Source: Paenibacillus hunanensis (GTDB lineage Bacteria > Bacillota > Bacilli > Paenibacillales > Paenibacillaceae). Taken from it: 64,000 nucleotides of DNA. A program made the position numbers and the translations under genes. Under the pieces are notes generated by a model. The model saw only the letters and a list, made by a program, of their open reading frames with translations. It was not told the origin of the DNA and did no database searches. This document shows, one piece after another, positions 32,377 through 40,969 of this stretch. Numbering within the stretch: the stretch's first letter is position 1; each line of letters begins with the position of its first letter. The stretch is taken from the NCBI RefSeq assembly GCF_014645615.1, contig NZ_BMMB01000008.1, forward strand, positions 186,001-250,000, read 5' to 3'.

Positions 32377-32860
32377 GCAAGAGAGTCTGGTAATCAGAAC
32401 TAGACCAGTAATAACAGAGCAACAAGGACATTCTGTTGAACGGGATACAGAAAAAGAGATCGCTAGAATGATGCAGTGTAGCCATAGGGCGTATATAGAG
32501 TGAAGACATTAATCTGACAGTATGACAGCTTAATATGTTTCTTTAAAAAATTGTTCTTTAAGAAGCGGTAGGACTTATCATAAGGTATATGCCCTATCGG
32601 AACTGTTTATTGGCTCGCAGTAATATACTCGCGCAGTATAGTGTGTTTTAAAAATCAGCGTGCAGTACAAGCACAGCGATCCCCCTGCATATCTGCGGTA
32701 TATTTGACGACAGTAATCGTATTGCGCCAAAATAGTCAATAAATATATCGCAGCCGGAGCCTGAACGGTATATCGGTGTGCACCCGACTGGATCACGTGG
32801 ATTCGGTCAGGAAACGGAGGGAACGTACCTGAAGTATCGCAAGCAAGTAACCTATACAGA
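32377..32860. other. Gene-free region upstream of the Tat phosphoesterase
   Basis: About 480 bp with no supported gene. It contains inverted repeats of uncertain meaning: ATAGGGCGTATATA (32484-32497) against GGTATATGCCCTAT (32584-32597), and CTTTAAA / TCTTTAAG near 32541-32562. A 100-codon minus-strand frame here has no ribosome site. Confidence 0.35.
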
Positions 32861-32941
32861 TAAAGGAGCGGCGCCAGCATGGATAGGTCTGCATCGATTC
32901 CACTTTCGGCAACCGCTCCTTACGGGTCTAAACATAATTAG
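32861..32941 (+). other. SD-containing hairpin and 20-codon leader ORF
   Basis: TAAAGGAGCGGCGCC (32861-32875) pairs with GGCAACCGCTCCTTA (32908-32922), hiding the ribosome site AAAGGAG. That site would serve an ATG at 32879 that opens a 20-codon ORF (MDRSASIPLSATAPYGSKHN) ending in TAG at 32939-32941, 25 bp before the phosphoesterase start. The arrangement resembles a translational or attenuation leader. Confidence 0.35.
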
Positions 32942-32966
32942 CAATAGGCATACGAGTCATCCAGCC

Positions 32967-33911
32967 ATGTTCACATTAGGCGATGAATCGAATCCAGATT
33001 CAGCGTTATCGTCTGATCCAACCGAGCCAGCTACATCCGCAGCTAAGCGCAGCAAGCGCGGTATCACGCGCAGACAATTTCTAAAAGGTAGTGCAGCGGT
33101 CGGCGTCGCACTGGGTACAGGTGGCTTAGGATATACATGGTTCGGCGAACCGAACTGGCTGGAGAAAATTTATATTCGATTGGAGCTACCTGACCTGCCT
33201 GCAAGCTTGAATGGAATGCGGCTTGTTCAGTTCAGCGATATGCATCTCGGTATGGGCAAAAACACAAGCGATCTGGAGCAGCTCGTTGACGTGATTAATA
33301 AGGAGAAGCCGGATATGATCTGTTTTACAGGTGATATCGTGGATGAGTATGCTCAGGAGCTAGTCGCTGGTGTAGCGGCGCTACAGCGTCTACAGGCGCC
33401 GCTGGGCAAGTATGCAGTATTAGGTAACCATGATTATCTGGACGATGTGGTGACGGTTACGAGGCTACTCCAGCAGGGCGACTTTGACGTGCTGATCAAT
33501 GAGCATCGTCTCGTCCGTCGTCCAGATGGCATTCTGGCGATAGCAGGACTGGATGATCAGCTGCTCGGCAATCCTGATGTGCAAAAGGCAGCGCGTGGCA
33601 TTCCAGAGCAAGCCTGTCGTCTACTGCTCATGCACGAGCCAGATTATGCCGATCGGGTGCCTGAAGAGCTCAAGTTCAGCTTACAGTTATCCGGTCATAG
33701 TCATGGCGGACAGATTCGATTACCGCTATTCGGTGCGATCATTACACCGAAGGGCTCGCGCAAATACATTATGGGCGGTTATCGTGCAGGGAAAGGCGGG
33801 CATTTGCCATTGTACGTCAATCGCGGTATTGGGATGTCACAGCTGCCGATACGATTTATGTGTCGACCGGAGCTGACGATTTTTACATTTTATCGAAAAG
33901 AGCAATCATGA
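32967..33911 (+). CDS. Tat-exported metallophosphoesterase (YaeI/YkuE type)
   Basis: A 314-residue enzyme. After a polar start, RRQFLKGSAAVGVALGTGG (about residues 34-52) is a clear twin-arginine signal, so the folded enzyme is exported or membrane-anchored. Calcineurin-like motifs follow: FSDMHLGMG near 90, FTGDIVDE near 117, VLGNHDYLDD near 147, LLMHEPDY near 210 and LSGHSHGGQI near 230. YkuE-like members act on lipid phosphate or pyrophosphate headgroups. The ATG at 32967 is the only good Met before the Tat motif but has no strong ribosome site; the strong one upstream (32863-32868) serves a different frame. Confidence 0.88.
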   Translation: MFTLGDESNPDSALSSDPTEPATSAAKRSKRGITRRQFLKGSAAVGVALGTGGLGYTWFGEPNWLEKIYIRLELPDLPASLNGMRLVQFSDMHLGMGKNTSDLEQLVDVINKEKPDMICFTGDIVDEYAQELVAGVAALQRLQAPLGKYAVLGNHDYLDDVVTVTRLLQQGDFDVLINEHRLVRRPDGILAIAGLDDQLLGNPDVQKAARGIPEQACRLLLMHEPDYADRVPEELKFSLQLSGHSHGGQIRLPLFGAIITPKGSRKYIMGGYRAGKGGHLPLYVNRGIGMSQLPIRFMCRPELTIFTFYRKEQS

Positions 33912-34030
33912 ATAACGCATGTAGCTGGCGCTTAAATATGAACGTGTAAGCTAAAATAGATGAGTAACAGCTAGCAATATGCAGCAAAAGATGATGAATA
34001 CCGGCAAACGGTCAAGATGGGGGATTTTTC

Positions 34031-34792
34031 ATGGAACGCATTGCACTTGTATCTGATATTCATGGCAATTATCCAGCATGGCAAGCTGTGCTGGACGATA
34101 TCGACAGCCGCGGAATCAAGCGCATCTTTTGCCTTGGTGATCTGGTCGGCAAAGGGCCGGATTCGATTCGGATTACCGATAGTGTACGGGAACGCTGCGA
34201 GGTTGTACTGCGCGGCAACTGGGAAGAGCTCATTGTACGAATGAGTGAGAAGGATGAGCTATTCGGCTGGCATGCGAGACGTCTCGGTGCAGAGCGGCTG
34301 GCTTATCTTGATTCCCTGCCACTCCGGTATGATTTTACACTGAGTGGGCGCTTAATCTCGCTTGTTCATGCTTCACCGGAAAGTGTATTTCAGCGTGTAC
34401 AGCCATGGGATGCGATGGAAGCACGATTAGGTATGTTCACCGCAGTCGAAGCAGGGAGTCCATTTGCAGTAGAAAGCAGTCCCTTCTATTCACGTCTGCC
34501 CGATATGGTCGGTTATGGGGACATTCATAATGCCTATATGCAGCATCTGGATGGACATGTGCTATTTAATGTTGGCAGTATTGGCAATCCGCTCGACGGG
34601 AAGGGCGCTTCCTATGTTATTCTGGAAGGAGAAGCAGACGCGACAGAGCTGGTTCCCTATTCGGTGCAATTTATGCGTATTCCGTATGATGTGGAGCAGG
34701 CGGTTCAGGATGCACAGGATGCCGGTATTCCGGCGCTTGATTTTTATATTAAAGAACTGCGCACCGGCATTTACCGGGGATTACAGACGTAA
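34031..34792 (+). CDS. Metallophosphoesterase, YfcE-like
   Basis: A 253-residue cytosolic phosphodiesterase/phosphatase. It has SDIHGNYPA near residue 9, LGDLVGKGPD near 36, LRGNWEE near 60, LVHASPES near 110, a GYGDIHNAYM block near 160 and FNVGSIGNPLDG near 178. These are the metal-ligand motifs of YfcE/YmdB-type calcineurin-like enzymes. The substrate cannot be named from sequence. GGGGG precedes the ATG. It is followed after 18 bp by a GNAT gene that in turn overlaps a transporter gene, forming a three-gene unit. Confidence 0.87.
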   Translation: MERIALVSDIHGNYPAWQAVLDDIDSRGIKRIFCLGDLVGKGPDSIRITDSVRERCEVVLRGNWEELIVRMSEKDELFGWHARRLGAERLAYLDSLPLRYDFTLSGRLISLVHASPESVFQRVQPWDAMEARLGMFTAVEAGSPFAVESSPFYSRLPDMVGYGDIHNAYMQHLDGHVLFNVGSIGNPLDGKGASYVILEGEADATELVPYSVQFMRIPYDVEQAVQDAQDAGIPALDFYIKELRTGIYRGLQT

Positions 34793-34810
34793 GCGATTGG
34801 GGGAGCGACC

Positions 34811-35449
34811 ATGCTGAATAAAGAGGATTTGAAAAAAGGAGTACCTGATCTGTATACCGAGCGTCTATCGCTTCGTCGGTTGACTGCCGAGTATATTGAA
34901 CGCTGGTGGGACTGTGCTAGCGATCCGCAGGTGATCACGTATTTATATGGTACACCGGAGATGAAGGAATATCAGGTGCTGCAACCGGATCGGCTGGGGC
35001 GACGTGTAGAGGAAGCCTTTCGCAGCATGAGCTCGATTCATTTTGCGATTATGTCTGCGGCAGGAGATCAGATGTATGGTGTGTGCTCCTTCCAGCGCTG
35101 GGATGAGCGTGCTGCTCGTGCAGAGATCGGCTTTGCGCTCAGTAAGCGATTCTGGGGCAAGGGCTATGCGACCGAAGCGGTAGGCCGACTGGTCGAATTC
35201 GGATTTCAGGATATGGATCTGTCTTATATCGTTGGGCGCTGCCATATTAAAAATGATCTGTCTATTCGCGTACTGGAGAAAAACGGCATGCGCCAGCAGC
35301 CGCCATCCAATTCCGGTATTCGTAGCTACTGGCAGGAGATGGGCATCGTTGTATATTCGGTTGCGAACAGTGAGTTCGCGTTGCGTAAGGAGCGGGCGGC
35401 GATGCATGCACAGCTACTAGATTCTAGTGGAGAGTCCTTTTCCTCATGA
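34811..35449 (+). CDS. GNAT acetyltransferase, RimJ/RimL-like
   Basis: A 212-residue N-acetyltransferase of the Acetyltransf_3 type, which acetylates protein N-termini or small amines. TERLSLRRLTAEYIERWW starts the fold; IGFALSKRFWGKGYATEA contains the acetyl-CoA-binding Q/RxxGxG/A-type loop; CHIKNDLSIRVLEKNGM is the closing block. The final 30 residues are polar. AGGGGGAG-like sequence precedes the ATG and the stop overlaps the next gene's start (ATGA), indicating translational coupling. Confidence 0.87.
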   Translation: MLNKEDLKKGVPDLYTERLSLRRLTAEYIERWWDCASDPQVITYLYGTPEMKEYQVLQPDRLGRRVEEAFRSMSSIHFAIMSAAGDQMYGVCSFQRWDERAARAEIGFALSKRFWGKGYATEAVGRLVEFGFQDMDLSYIVGRCHIKNDLSIRVLEKNGMRQQPPSNSGIRSYWQEMGIVVYSVANSEFALRKERAAMHAQLLDSSGESFSS

Positions 35450-36411
35450 CGACTGAACGCTGGTTCACCAGTACGACCGGTATTATCGTAAGCTCAGTAG
35501 CTGCAACGATCCTATGGGGCAGTGCGCTGCCCTTTATCAAGCTGAGCTATCATCATCTGGGTATTGCCTCCAATGATCTGTTTGCTCAGTGGCTGTTCGC
35601 AGGCTATCGCTTTGTGCTAGCAGGGCTACTTCTGATGGTACTGGCTCGCCTGTTACAGCGGAAGGGGACGAAGCCGAATCGGGTCAGGGTATCTTCCCTG
35701 CTCGTGCTTGCACTGCTACAAACCTTTCTGCAATATGTGTTTGTATATGCAGCACTCGGACAGGGCTCGGGTATGACGATGTCAATCATTGCGGGCTCTG
35801 TATCGCTCTTTCAGCTATTAGCCGTGCGCTGGATGATGAAGACGGAGCAGCTCTCCCTGCGTAAATGGATGGGTCTACTGCTCGGCTTTGGCGGTATTGC
35901 GGTGATGGGCATGGCATCTGGCAATCAACTGCATGTTACATTTGGCATAGCAGAGCTACTGATGCTATTATCTGCGTTATCCGGTGGAGTCGGTAATGTG
36001 CTGGCACGTCGCGAGGCAGCGATCGAGCCAGTCATTAGTCTAACCGGAAGGCAAATGTTCTGGGGTGGATTGGGCTTGGTGATGATCGGTTGCGCGTCAG
36101 GTCATCCTTTTCCATTTGCATGGGATGGTGTAGGGCTGCTTATGCTACTTTACCTTGCGCTGTTGTCGGCAGGTGCGTTTGCGCTCTGGAATACCGTGAT
36201 GAAATATAACGAGGTGGGTCGTGTATCGATGTATCTCTTTTTGACCCCACCTTTCGGTGTGATACTCTCTGCCGTCTGGCTTGGCGAACGCGCTTCGATC
36301 TGGTCGCTGGTTGCGCTGGTACTTGTTACCGCAAGCATTGTGCTTGTAAATCGTGGACGACGTGCAGGGCAGGTGGCGAGTGGTAATACACCTGCTCGTA
36401 AGCAGGCTTGA
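35446..36411 (+). CDS. EamA/DMT family transporter
   Basis: A 321-residue inner-membrane transporter with ten predicted helices in two EamA repeats (about residues 10-140 and 165-305). The first repeat has TILWGSALPFIKLSY, the drug/metabolite-transporter entry motif; the second ends with TPPFGVILSAVWLGE, the usual export motif. Substrates of such proteins are amino acids, metabolites or drugs; none can be assigned here. The start codon overlaps the GNAT stop by four bases, so the two are co-translated. A terminator lies about 135 bp downstream. Confidence 0.88.
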   Translation: MTTERWFTSTTGIIVSSVAATILWGSALPFIKLSYHHLGIASNDLFAQWLFAGYRFVLAGLLLMVLARLLQRKGTKPNRVRVSSLLVLALLQTFLQYVFVYAALGQGSGMTMSIIAGSVSLFQLLAVRWMMKTEQLSLRKWMGLLLGFGGIAVMGMASGNQLHVTFGIAELLMLLSALSGGVGNVLARREAAIEPVISLTGRQMFWGGLGLVMIGCASGHPFPFAWDGVGLLMLLYLALLSAGAFALWNTVMKYNEVGRVSMYLFLTPPFGVILSAVWLGERASIWSLVALVLVTASIVLVNRGRRAGQVASGNTPARKQA

Positions 36412-36547
36412 TTCAGTCTCACATGGCTCTAATTCTGAGATCGTACAGGATTTGGTAGTGATTGTTATACAACTGCAACATAGCTGCAATGCAATCCTAA
36501 CAAGCTTGCTTTATGATACTTAGCAAGACCCCCTTTTTGATACATGC

Positions 36548-36585
36548 AAAAAGACCTGTCCCCTGTGGGCAGGTCTTCTTTTTGG
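36548..36585 (+). terminator. Intrinsic terminator of the phosphoesterase-GNAT-EamA unit
   Basis: AAGACCTG(t)CCC / GGG(c)AGGTCTT stem followed by CTTTTTGG. Confidence 0.8.
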
Positions 36586-36662
36586 ATATAAAGACAGTTT
36601 GGATATAGCGAAAAAACTATAAAGTAGAGCTGTTTACATGATATAGTTGGTATATCCAAACT
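36581..36662. promoter_or_regulatory. TTTGGATATA repeats and 67-bp dyad
   Basis: TTTGGATATA occurs directly at 36581-36590 and 36598-36607 and inverted at 36651-36660. The last two form a perfect 12-bp inverted repeat AGTTTGGATATA / TATATCCAAACT, with an inner AACTAT / ATAGTT pairing. It lies 44 bp before a small membrane-protein gene, so it is either an operator cluster or a leader hairpin. Confidence 0.55.
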
Positions 36663-36705
36663 TTACCAGTCTGAATGACCAATTCAGGATGTAGGGGGCG
36701 AATTG

Positions 36706-36885
36706 ATGAAAAAGATGCTGCTTAATCTCATATCCTCTTTTATTACCGGTTTATTGGTGTTTTATTTGCTAGAAAGAAAAATCACATGGCAAATTGTGCT
36801 TGTCTGTCTAGCCTGTGTTGCTATCGTGGCTTGTGGCTACGGCATTGGTTATGGCATCAGAAAATTCCGCAAACGACATAGTTAA
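36706..36885 (+). CDS. Small two-helix membrane protein
   Basis: A 59-residue protein with hydrophobic segments at about residues 5-22 and 27-50, the second ending in GYGIGYGIRKFRKRHS, a strongly basic tail that should stay in the cytoplasm. The ATG at 36706 has AGGGGG seven bases upstream. It is a single-gene unit behind the TTTGGATATA dyad and before a strong bidirectional terminator, so it seems individually regulated. No family is recognised. Confidence 0.65.
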   Translation: MKKMLLNLISSFITGLLVFYLLERKITWQIVLVCLACVAIVACGYGIGYGIRKFRKRHS

Positions 36886-36898
36886 TGTGTGAAACGAT

Positions 36899-36955
36899 AA
36901 AATAAACACCGTTCCAGCTCTGCCACATATAGCAGATGGAACGGTGTTTATTTTT
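36899..36955. terminator. Bidirectional terminator
   Basis: A long stem AAATAAACACCGTTCC / GGAACGGTGTTTATTT with inner CTGC / GCAG pairing, between the convergent small membrane-protein gene and the PHP phosphatase gene. Confidence 0.88.
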
Positions 36956-37057
36956 GAATCATAATATGGATTACCTCTGTCTTACGGTGATCGATAGACA
37001 TGCCAATCCCATATCGCTGATCAATTGTCCAGGAATGGCTTCTTAGCAAGCCTTGTA

Positions 37058-37867
37058 TTACAGTGCAACGACCTGGCGCTGCTTTTGCTTGTAATATACC
37101 CATTCGGTATAGCCAATCTCGCGTAGCTTGCTTGCTACGAGCTCGAAGTCATCGCCTACACGCTCCGGTACATGAGAGTCGGAACCAAAGGAAATTTCTA
37201 CGCCAAAATGGAAGGCGCGTTCCAGCATTGAATCGATCGGATGCCATAGTCCGCACAGTTTAATTTTGCCGGATGTGTTCACTTCGATGGCTACGCCGGA
37301 ATCAGCGATTGTGCGCAGCATATCGTCCAGCGCTTCCGGTGCTTCAATATCGCTGAATTCTGGATACCTGCTTTTCATCGCGTCAATGTGACCAAGGATG
37401 TGGAACATGCCACTCTTAGCGGATTCCCCGATCATACGGAAATATTCCGACTTGGTCGCGACCTTTTCCTGCTCGCTGAGTCCATCCCAGCGTGTCGGAT
37501 CAAAGATGCTATAGCCGCCGCTAAAATGAACGGAGCCGATAATATAATCAAATGGATACGAATCCAGTGCTGCTTTGTATAAATGGGCATGATGTGGAAA
37601 ATAGTCGGATTCGATTCCGAGCAGTACATCAATTTTGCCCGCATACTCCTTTTTCAGATCAAGAACTTCCTGAACGTAATCAGCAAGCTGGCTTTTGCCC
37701 ATTGCTGTATTCGGAAACGCCTGATCCTCCTCAAAGCCAAAATAAGGGGTATGATCGGAAATACCGATCACCTGCAAACCGGCGCTAATACCTGCTTCAA
37801 TATAATCACGGATATTCCCATCCGCGTGTCCACAGCGATAATGGTGGGTATGAAGATCAAATTTCAT
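37058..37867 (-). CDS. PHP-domain histidinol-phosphatase-like enzyme
   Basis: A 269-residue metal-dependent phosphatase of the PHP family. DLHTHHYRCGHADG at the N-terminus, GISDHTPYFG near residue 35, LLGIESDYFPHH near 82, IIGSVHF near 109, HILGHIDAMKS near 155 and FGSDSHVPE near 228 supply the trinuclear metal-site ligands. Homologues of this length include HisJ/HisK-type histidinol phosphatase, which removes phosphate in the penultimate phase of histidine synthesis. No other his gene is nearby, so the physiological substrate is uncertain. It is a single minus-strand unit. Confidence 0.85.
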   Translation of the reverse strand: MKFDLHTHHYRCGHADGNIRDYIEAGISAGLQVIGISDHTPYFGFEEDQAFPNTAMGKSQLADYVQEVLDLKKEYAGKIDVLLGIESDYFPHHAHLYKAALDSYPFDYIIGSVHFSGGYSIFDPTRWDGLSEQEKVATKSEYFRMIGESAKSGMFHILGHIDAMKSRYPEFSDIEAPEALDDMLRTIADSGVAIEVNTSGKIKLCGLWHPIDSMLERAFHFGVEISFGSDSHVPERVGDDFELVASKLREIGYTEWVYYKQKQRQVVAL

Positions 37868-37998
37868 GGGCTCGCTCCTTTGCTTCTTCTGGTCATGATG
37901 GGTCTTAACTGGCGTCTGTAGCCTGAATCGTCTGAATCGTAGATCTATTCTGGCATCATAGAACCCGCCAGGACAATCTGAACCAGAGAAAGTACGTA

Positions 37999-38901
37999 TT
38001 ATTCTGGGCTAAGAAAATGGTCGGCAGGCATCCCTTTCAGATCATCGAGAAATTGCCGCATCGCCGAGTTCAGATAGCGACCGGATTTGTAAATCAAGCC
38101 GACCGGATGGCTCACCTCGAACTCAGGCATCGGGATCATAACGAGTGTGCCATGGCGTAGCTCGCTACTGATCGACTGGCGCGAAATAATCGCAGCACCC
38201 AGATCGATCTCAACCATCCGTTTTACTTCCTCACTACTGGATAGCTCCATAATAATCTCCGGCACAACGCCATGCTGCTTGAAAACCTCATCGACAAAAC
38301 GGCGTCCGACCGTATCTGGCGAGAGCATAATAAGTGGTAGATGCTGCAAATCCTGAATCGTCGCCTTGCGTGTACGTGCCAGCGGATGCTGGGGCGAGAC
38401 GACCAGCTCAAACATATCATAGTACAGAATGGACGTTTCCAGATTCGGGTTCCGTTCAATCAGGTAACCGATTCCAACATCGACCAGACCATGTTCGACA
38501 CTATTATAGATTTGAGAAGAAGGCATCGAATGAATCATCGTTTTAATCAGTGGAAATTGATTTTGAAAATACGCCAGCACTCTGGGTAAAATCTGAATCG
38601 CGATCGAGGTCGTCGTTCCGAGCAGAATCCGTCCCTGCGGCGTTTCGTCCAGATCAGCGAGGCGCTGCTTTAATTGTTCAACAACCGATAAAATCTGCTC
38701 TGCATGCTCCAGAAATACCCTTCCCTGGTCAGTCAGCGTTACCGGCTGATTCCGGTTAACAAGCACCGTCTTGAATTCATCCTCCAGGCTTTTGATCTGG
38801 GCGGATACCGCAGGCTGGGTGAGATTCAGCAGCTCACCTGCCTTACGGAAGCTCATGGTGCGCGAAATGGTCAATAATGTTTCCAGTTGACTGATATTCA
38901 T
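37999..38901 (-). CDS. LysR-family transcriptional regulator
   Basis: A 300-residue regulator. The N-terminal winged helix is MSFRKAGELLNLTQPAVSAQ (residues about 16-35) and the effector domain follows (GRILLGTTTSIAIQILP, then DVGIGYLIERNPNLE). The ATG at 38901 has AAGGAGG six bases before it; the upstream frame to 39003 lacks a ribosome site. The usual divergent partner is missing: the neighbour across 439 bp is cheX-like. The target and effector are unknown. The overall pattern resembles CysL/CysB-like and CbbR-like members, which I cannot separate. Confidence 0.88.
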   Translation of the reverse strand: MNISQLETLLTISRTMSFRKAGELLNLTQPAVSAQIKSLEDEFKTVLVNRNQPVTLTDQGRVFLEHAEQILSVVEQLKQRLADLDETPQGRILLGTTTSIAIQILPRVLAYFQNQFPLIKTMIHSMPSSQIYNSVEHGLVDVGIGYLIERNPNLETSILYYDMFELVVSPQHPLARTRKATIQDLQHLPLIMLSPDTVGRRFVDEVFKQHGVVPEIIMELSSSEEVKRMVEIDLGAAIISRQSISSELRHGTLVMIPMPEFEVSHPVGLIYKSGRYLNSAMRQFLDDLKGMPADHFLSPE

Positions 38902-39340
38902 GAGTTCCTCCTTATGTACACCTGTTAATAAATTATAGTGGATTGCCGAAAAACCAGCAATGCAGCTGAAAATACATTTCTGTAATTTCGTACGCTTTCG
39001 CAACTTTACGGAAGAACGATTGAAGAAATTTTACAAAAAAACCAACTCATTTTGAGCAATTTAGTGAACATTAGTATACATAAAATCGCTACATTATCCG
39101 ATAATAGTAAAAAGTCGTCGAATAGACCTAGAAAAACCGACGAAATCAGCATCTTTATACCTAAAAAAGATGCGAAATATTCATTCCAGCAACATACTCC
39201 AAAAAAAAATTAAATATTTTGGGATATGGGTAGGTTTCTGGATGAATTGTACTAGGTTATAAGGTATAATGAATCTACTATTTATAGGTCATAAGTTTCA
39301 TTTAAAATATCAACCCATTAGCGGAGGGGAGTATTAAAGT
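38902..39340. other. AT-rich intergenic region between LysR and cheX-like genes
   Basis: About 440 bp with long A/T tracts. A perfect TATAAT at 39265-39270 lies about 75 bp before the cheX-like start, but no matching -35 is visible at 16-18 bp. No gene or strong hairpin is supported. Confidence 0.4.
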
Positions 39341-39799
39341 ATGAAGGCGGAAGTAATTAATCCTTTTTTGGAAGCAGCGAGACTAGTAATCGGACAGGTT
39401 GTGCAGGTCTCTCCTTCCACCGGAAGTCTCGGTATCAAGGATATCGAACTGGTGGATGATCATATTTGGATTCAAATTGGTATGACCGGACAAATGAGTG
39501 GCGATATCATTTTCGGTATTCACGAAAGTGTAGCGCTGCGTATGGTATCGGCAATGATGGGCGGTTTTGTATTAACTGAAATGGACGAAATGGGTCAAAG
39601 TGCCATTTCCGAGCTGGGGAATATGATTAGTGGCAATGCAAGTACCATTTTATCCAATCAAGGCGTAACGGTGGATATTACACCTCCAAAGGTGATGAAA
39701 ACAAGCTCAGTTACAGGCTTCATGTCTGCCAAAGCACTGACGATTCCACTGATCATGGATGGAATTGGCGAATTGGACATTCAGGTGATGGTTTCCTGA
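39341..39799 (+). CDS. CheX-like chemotaxis phosphatase
   Basis: A 152-residue cytosolic protein of the CheC/CheX/FliY family, which dephosphorylates CheY-P. The single phosphatase motif is SELGNMISGNAS near residue 88, with the conserved Glu and Asn of the ExxN helix. One such helix, rather than two, and the ALTIPL closing strand fit CheX. It lies far from any che or fla operon here but shares the window with two chemoreceptor genes. AGCGGAGGGGAG precedes the ATG. Confidence 0.85.
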   Translation: MKAEVINPFLEAARLVIGQVVQVSPSTGSLGIKDIELVDDHIWIQIGMTGQMSGDIIFGIHESVALRMVSAMMGGFVLTEMDEMGQSAISELGNMISGNASTILSNQGVTVDITPPKVMKTSSVTGFMSAKALTIPLIMDGIGELDIQVMVS

Positions 39800-39905
39800 T
39801 TTCCGGATCGAATACGGCACATCTTTTCTGACTCGTACCGATAACGGTCGCAAGTCAGACCTCCGTAAATGGCCTTGACCCTATGAACCGTTTGAGAGCA
39901 AACAG

Positions 39906-39945
39906 AAGCTGTTTCTCCTGTAAAAGGGAGCGACAGCTTTTTTTG
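39906..39945 (+). terminator. Intrinsic terminator of the cheX-like gene
   Basis: AAGCTGT-tt-CTCC / GGAG-cg-ACAGCTT followed by TTTTTG. Confidence 0.8.
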
Positions 39946-40031
39946 TATTTTGATTCAGCAAACAGATACCAATAATGCTGGATATCAGACCGAGCATCCC
40001 CTAAAATGAAACTAGACTAGGGGGGCTTATT

Positions 40032-40808
40032 GTGACACTTGCCAATAAAATCATACTCATCACCGGTGCATCCAGTGGACTGGGCGCACGGACGGCTGAA
40101 CTGCTTGCAGAAAAAGGAGCCATTCCCATCCTGACCGCACGCTCCAAGTCAAAGCTAGAACAGCTCTCGCAGCAGTTACGTGGAGAGCACCGCGTCTTTG
40201 TTATGGATGTCCAGCAGCAGCAGGACATTGAGCATGTCGTAGCCAGGATCATTGACGAATACGGACGCATCGATATTTTGCTCAATAATGCAGGGTACGG
40301 ACAATTTACTGCTATTCTGGATACCGAGCTAACCGAATACGAGCAGATGATGGATGTAAACTATATGGGCACCGTACGCTGCACCCGCGCTGTACTGCCT
40401 CATATGCTACAAGCTGGAGGAGGCCAGATTCTGAACGTTGCTTCGATCGCAGGCAAGTTCGCCACCGCCAAATCCACATCCTACACAGCAACCAAATTCG
40501 CCGTACTCGGCTTCACCAACTCCCTGCGCCAGGAGCTACGCGGCACCGGCATCACCGTGTCCGCCATGAACCCCGGCCCGATCAACACCGCCTTCTTCGA
40601 ACGAGCTGACCCCACCGGCGCATACGTTAGCAACGTGAGCGGCTTCATGCTCTCCACCGACAAAGTATGCCAAGAGCTCGTCCGCATGATGGAAAAACGC
40701 CGCGAGGAAGTCGATTTACCAAGGTACGCAGGCATTGCCATGCGCGTGTACAACTTATTCCCACGCCTGATCGACCGTCTAACGTATTCGTTTTTTGATC
40801 GGAAGTAG
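40032..40808 (+). CDS. Short-chain dehydrogenase/reductase
   Basis: A 258-residue classical SDR. TGASSGLGARTAEL (about residues 11-24) binds NADP(H); LLNNAGYGQ near 85 is the structural NNAG; the catalytic set is Ser in LNVASIAGK, Tyr and Lys in YTATKFAVLG. PGPINTAFF shapes the substrate loop. It resembles YqjQ-type oxidoreductases of unknown substrate. The start is a GTG with GGGGGC upstream. From about 40490 to 40700 the sequence becomes clearly richer in C and uses CCC, ACC and GCC codons unlike the first half, a composition shift inside one intact gene. Confidence 0.9.
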   Translation: MTLANKIILITGASSGLGARTAELLAEKGAIPILTARSKSKLEQLSQQLRGEHRVFVMDVQQQQDIEHVVARIIDEYGRIDILLNNAGYGQFTAILDTELTEYEQMMDVNYMGTVRCTRAVLPHMLQAGGGQILNVASIAGKFATAKSTSYTATKFAVLGFTNSLRQELRGTGITVSAMNPGPINTAFFERADPTGAYVSNVSGFMLSTDKVCQELVRMMEKRREEVDLPRYAGIAMRVYNLFPRLIDRLTYSFFDRK

Positions 40809-40858
40809 GCAACTAAAGAAGCAAAGTAAGAAGTGAATTTGATCGGAATGAAGAAGTG

Positions 40859-40914
40859 AAGCCGTTAAGAAATAAAGCCATTAAGAAATACAGAAGTACA
40901 GAAGTGCAGAAGTA
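40859..40914 (+). repeat. Small tandem repeats
   Basis: AAGCCGTTAAGAAATA and AAGCCATTAAGAAATA lie in tandem (16 bp each, one change), followed by three tandem 8-bp units CAGAAGTA, CAGAAGTG, CAGAAGTA. They occupy the gap just before element A copy 3. Confidence 0.75.
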
Positions 40915-40969
40915 AAACGGAAAGTATTTGCTAGGCGTGTAAGCAAACGTATATGATGCGAGAAATACG

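Noticed and set aside
32578..32880. Minus-strand frame upstream of the Tat phosphoesterase
   Set aside because: No ribosome site and an improbable composition; more likely chance in a gene-free region.
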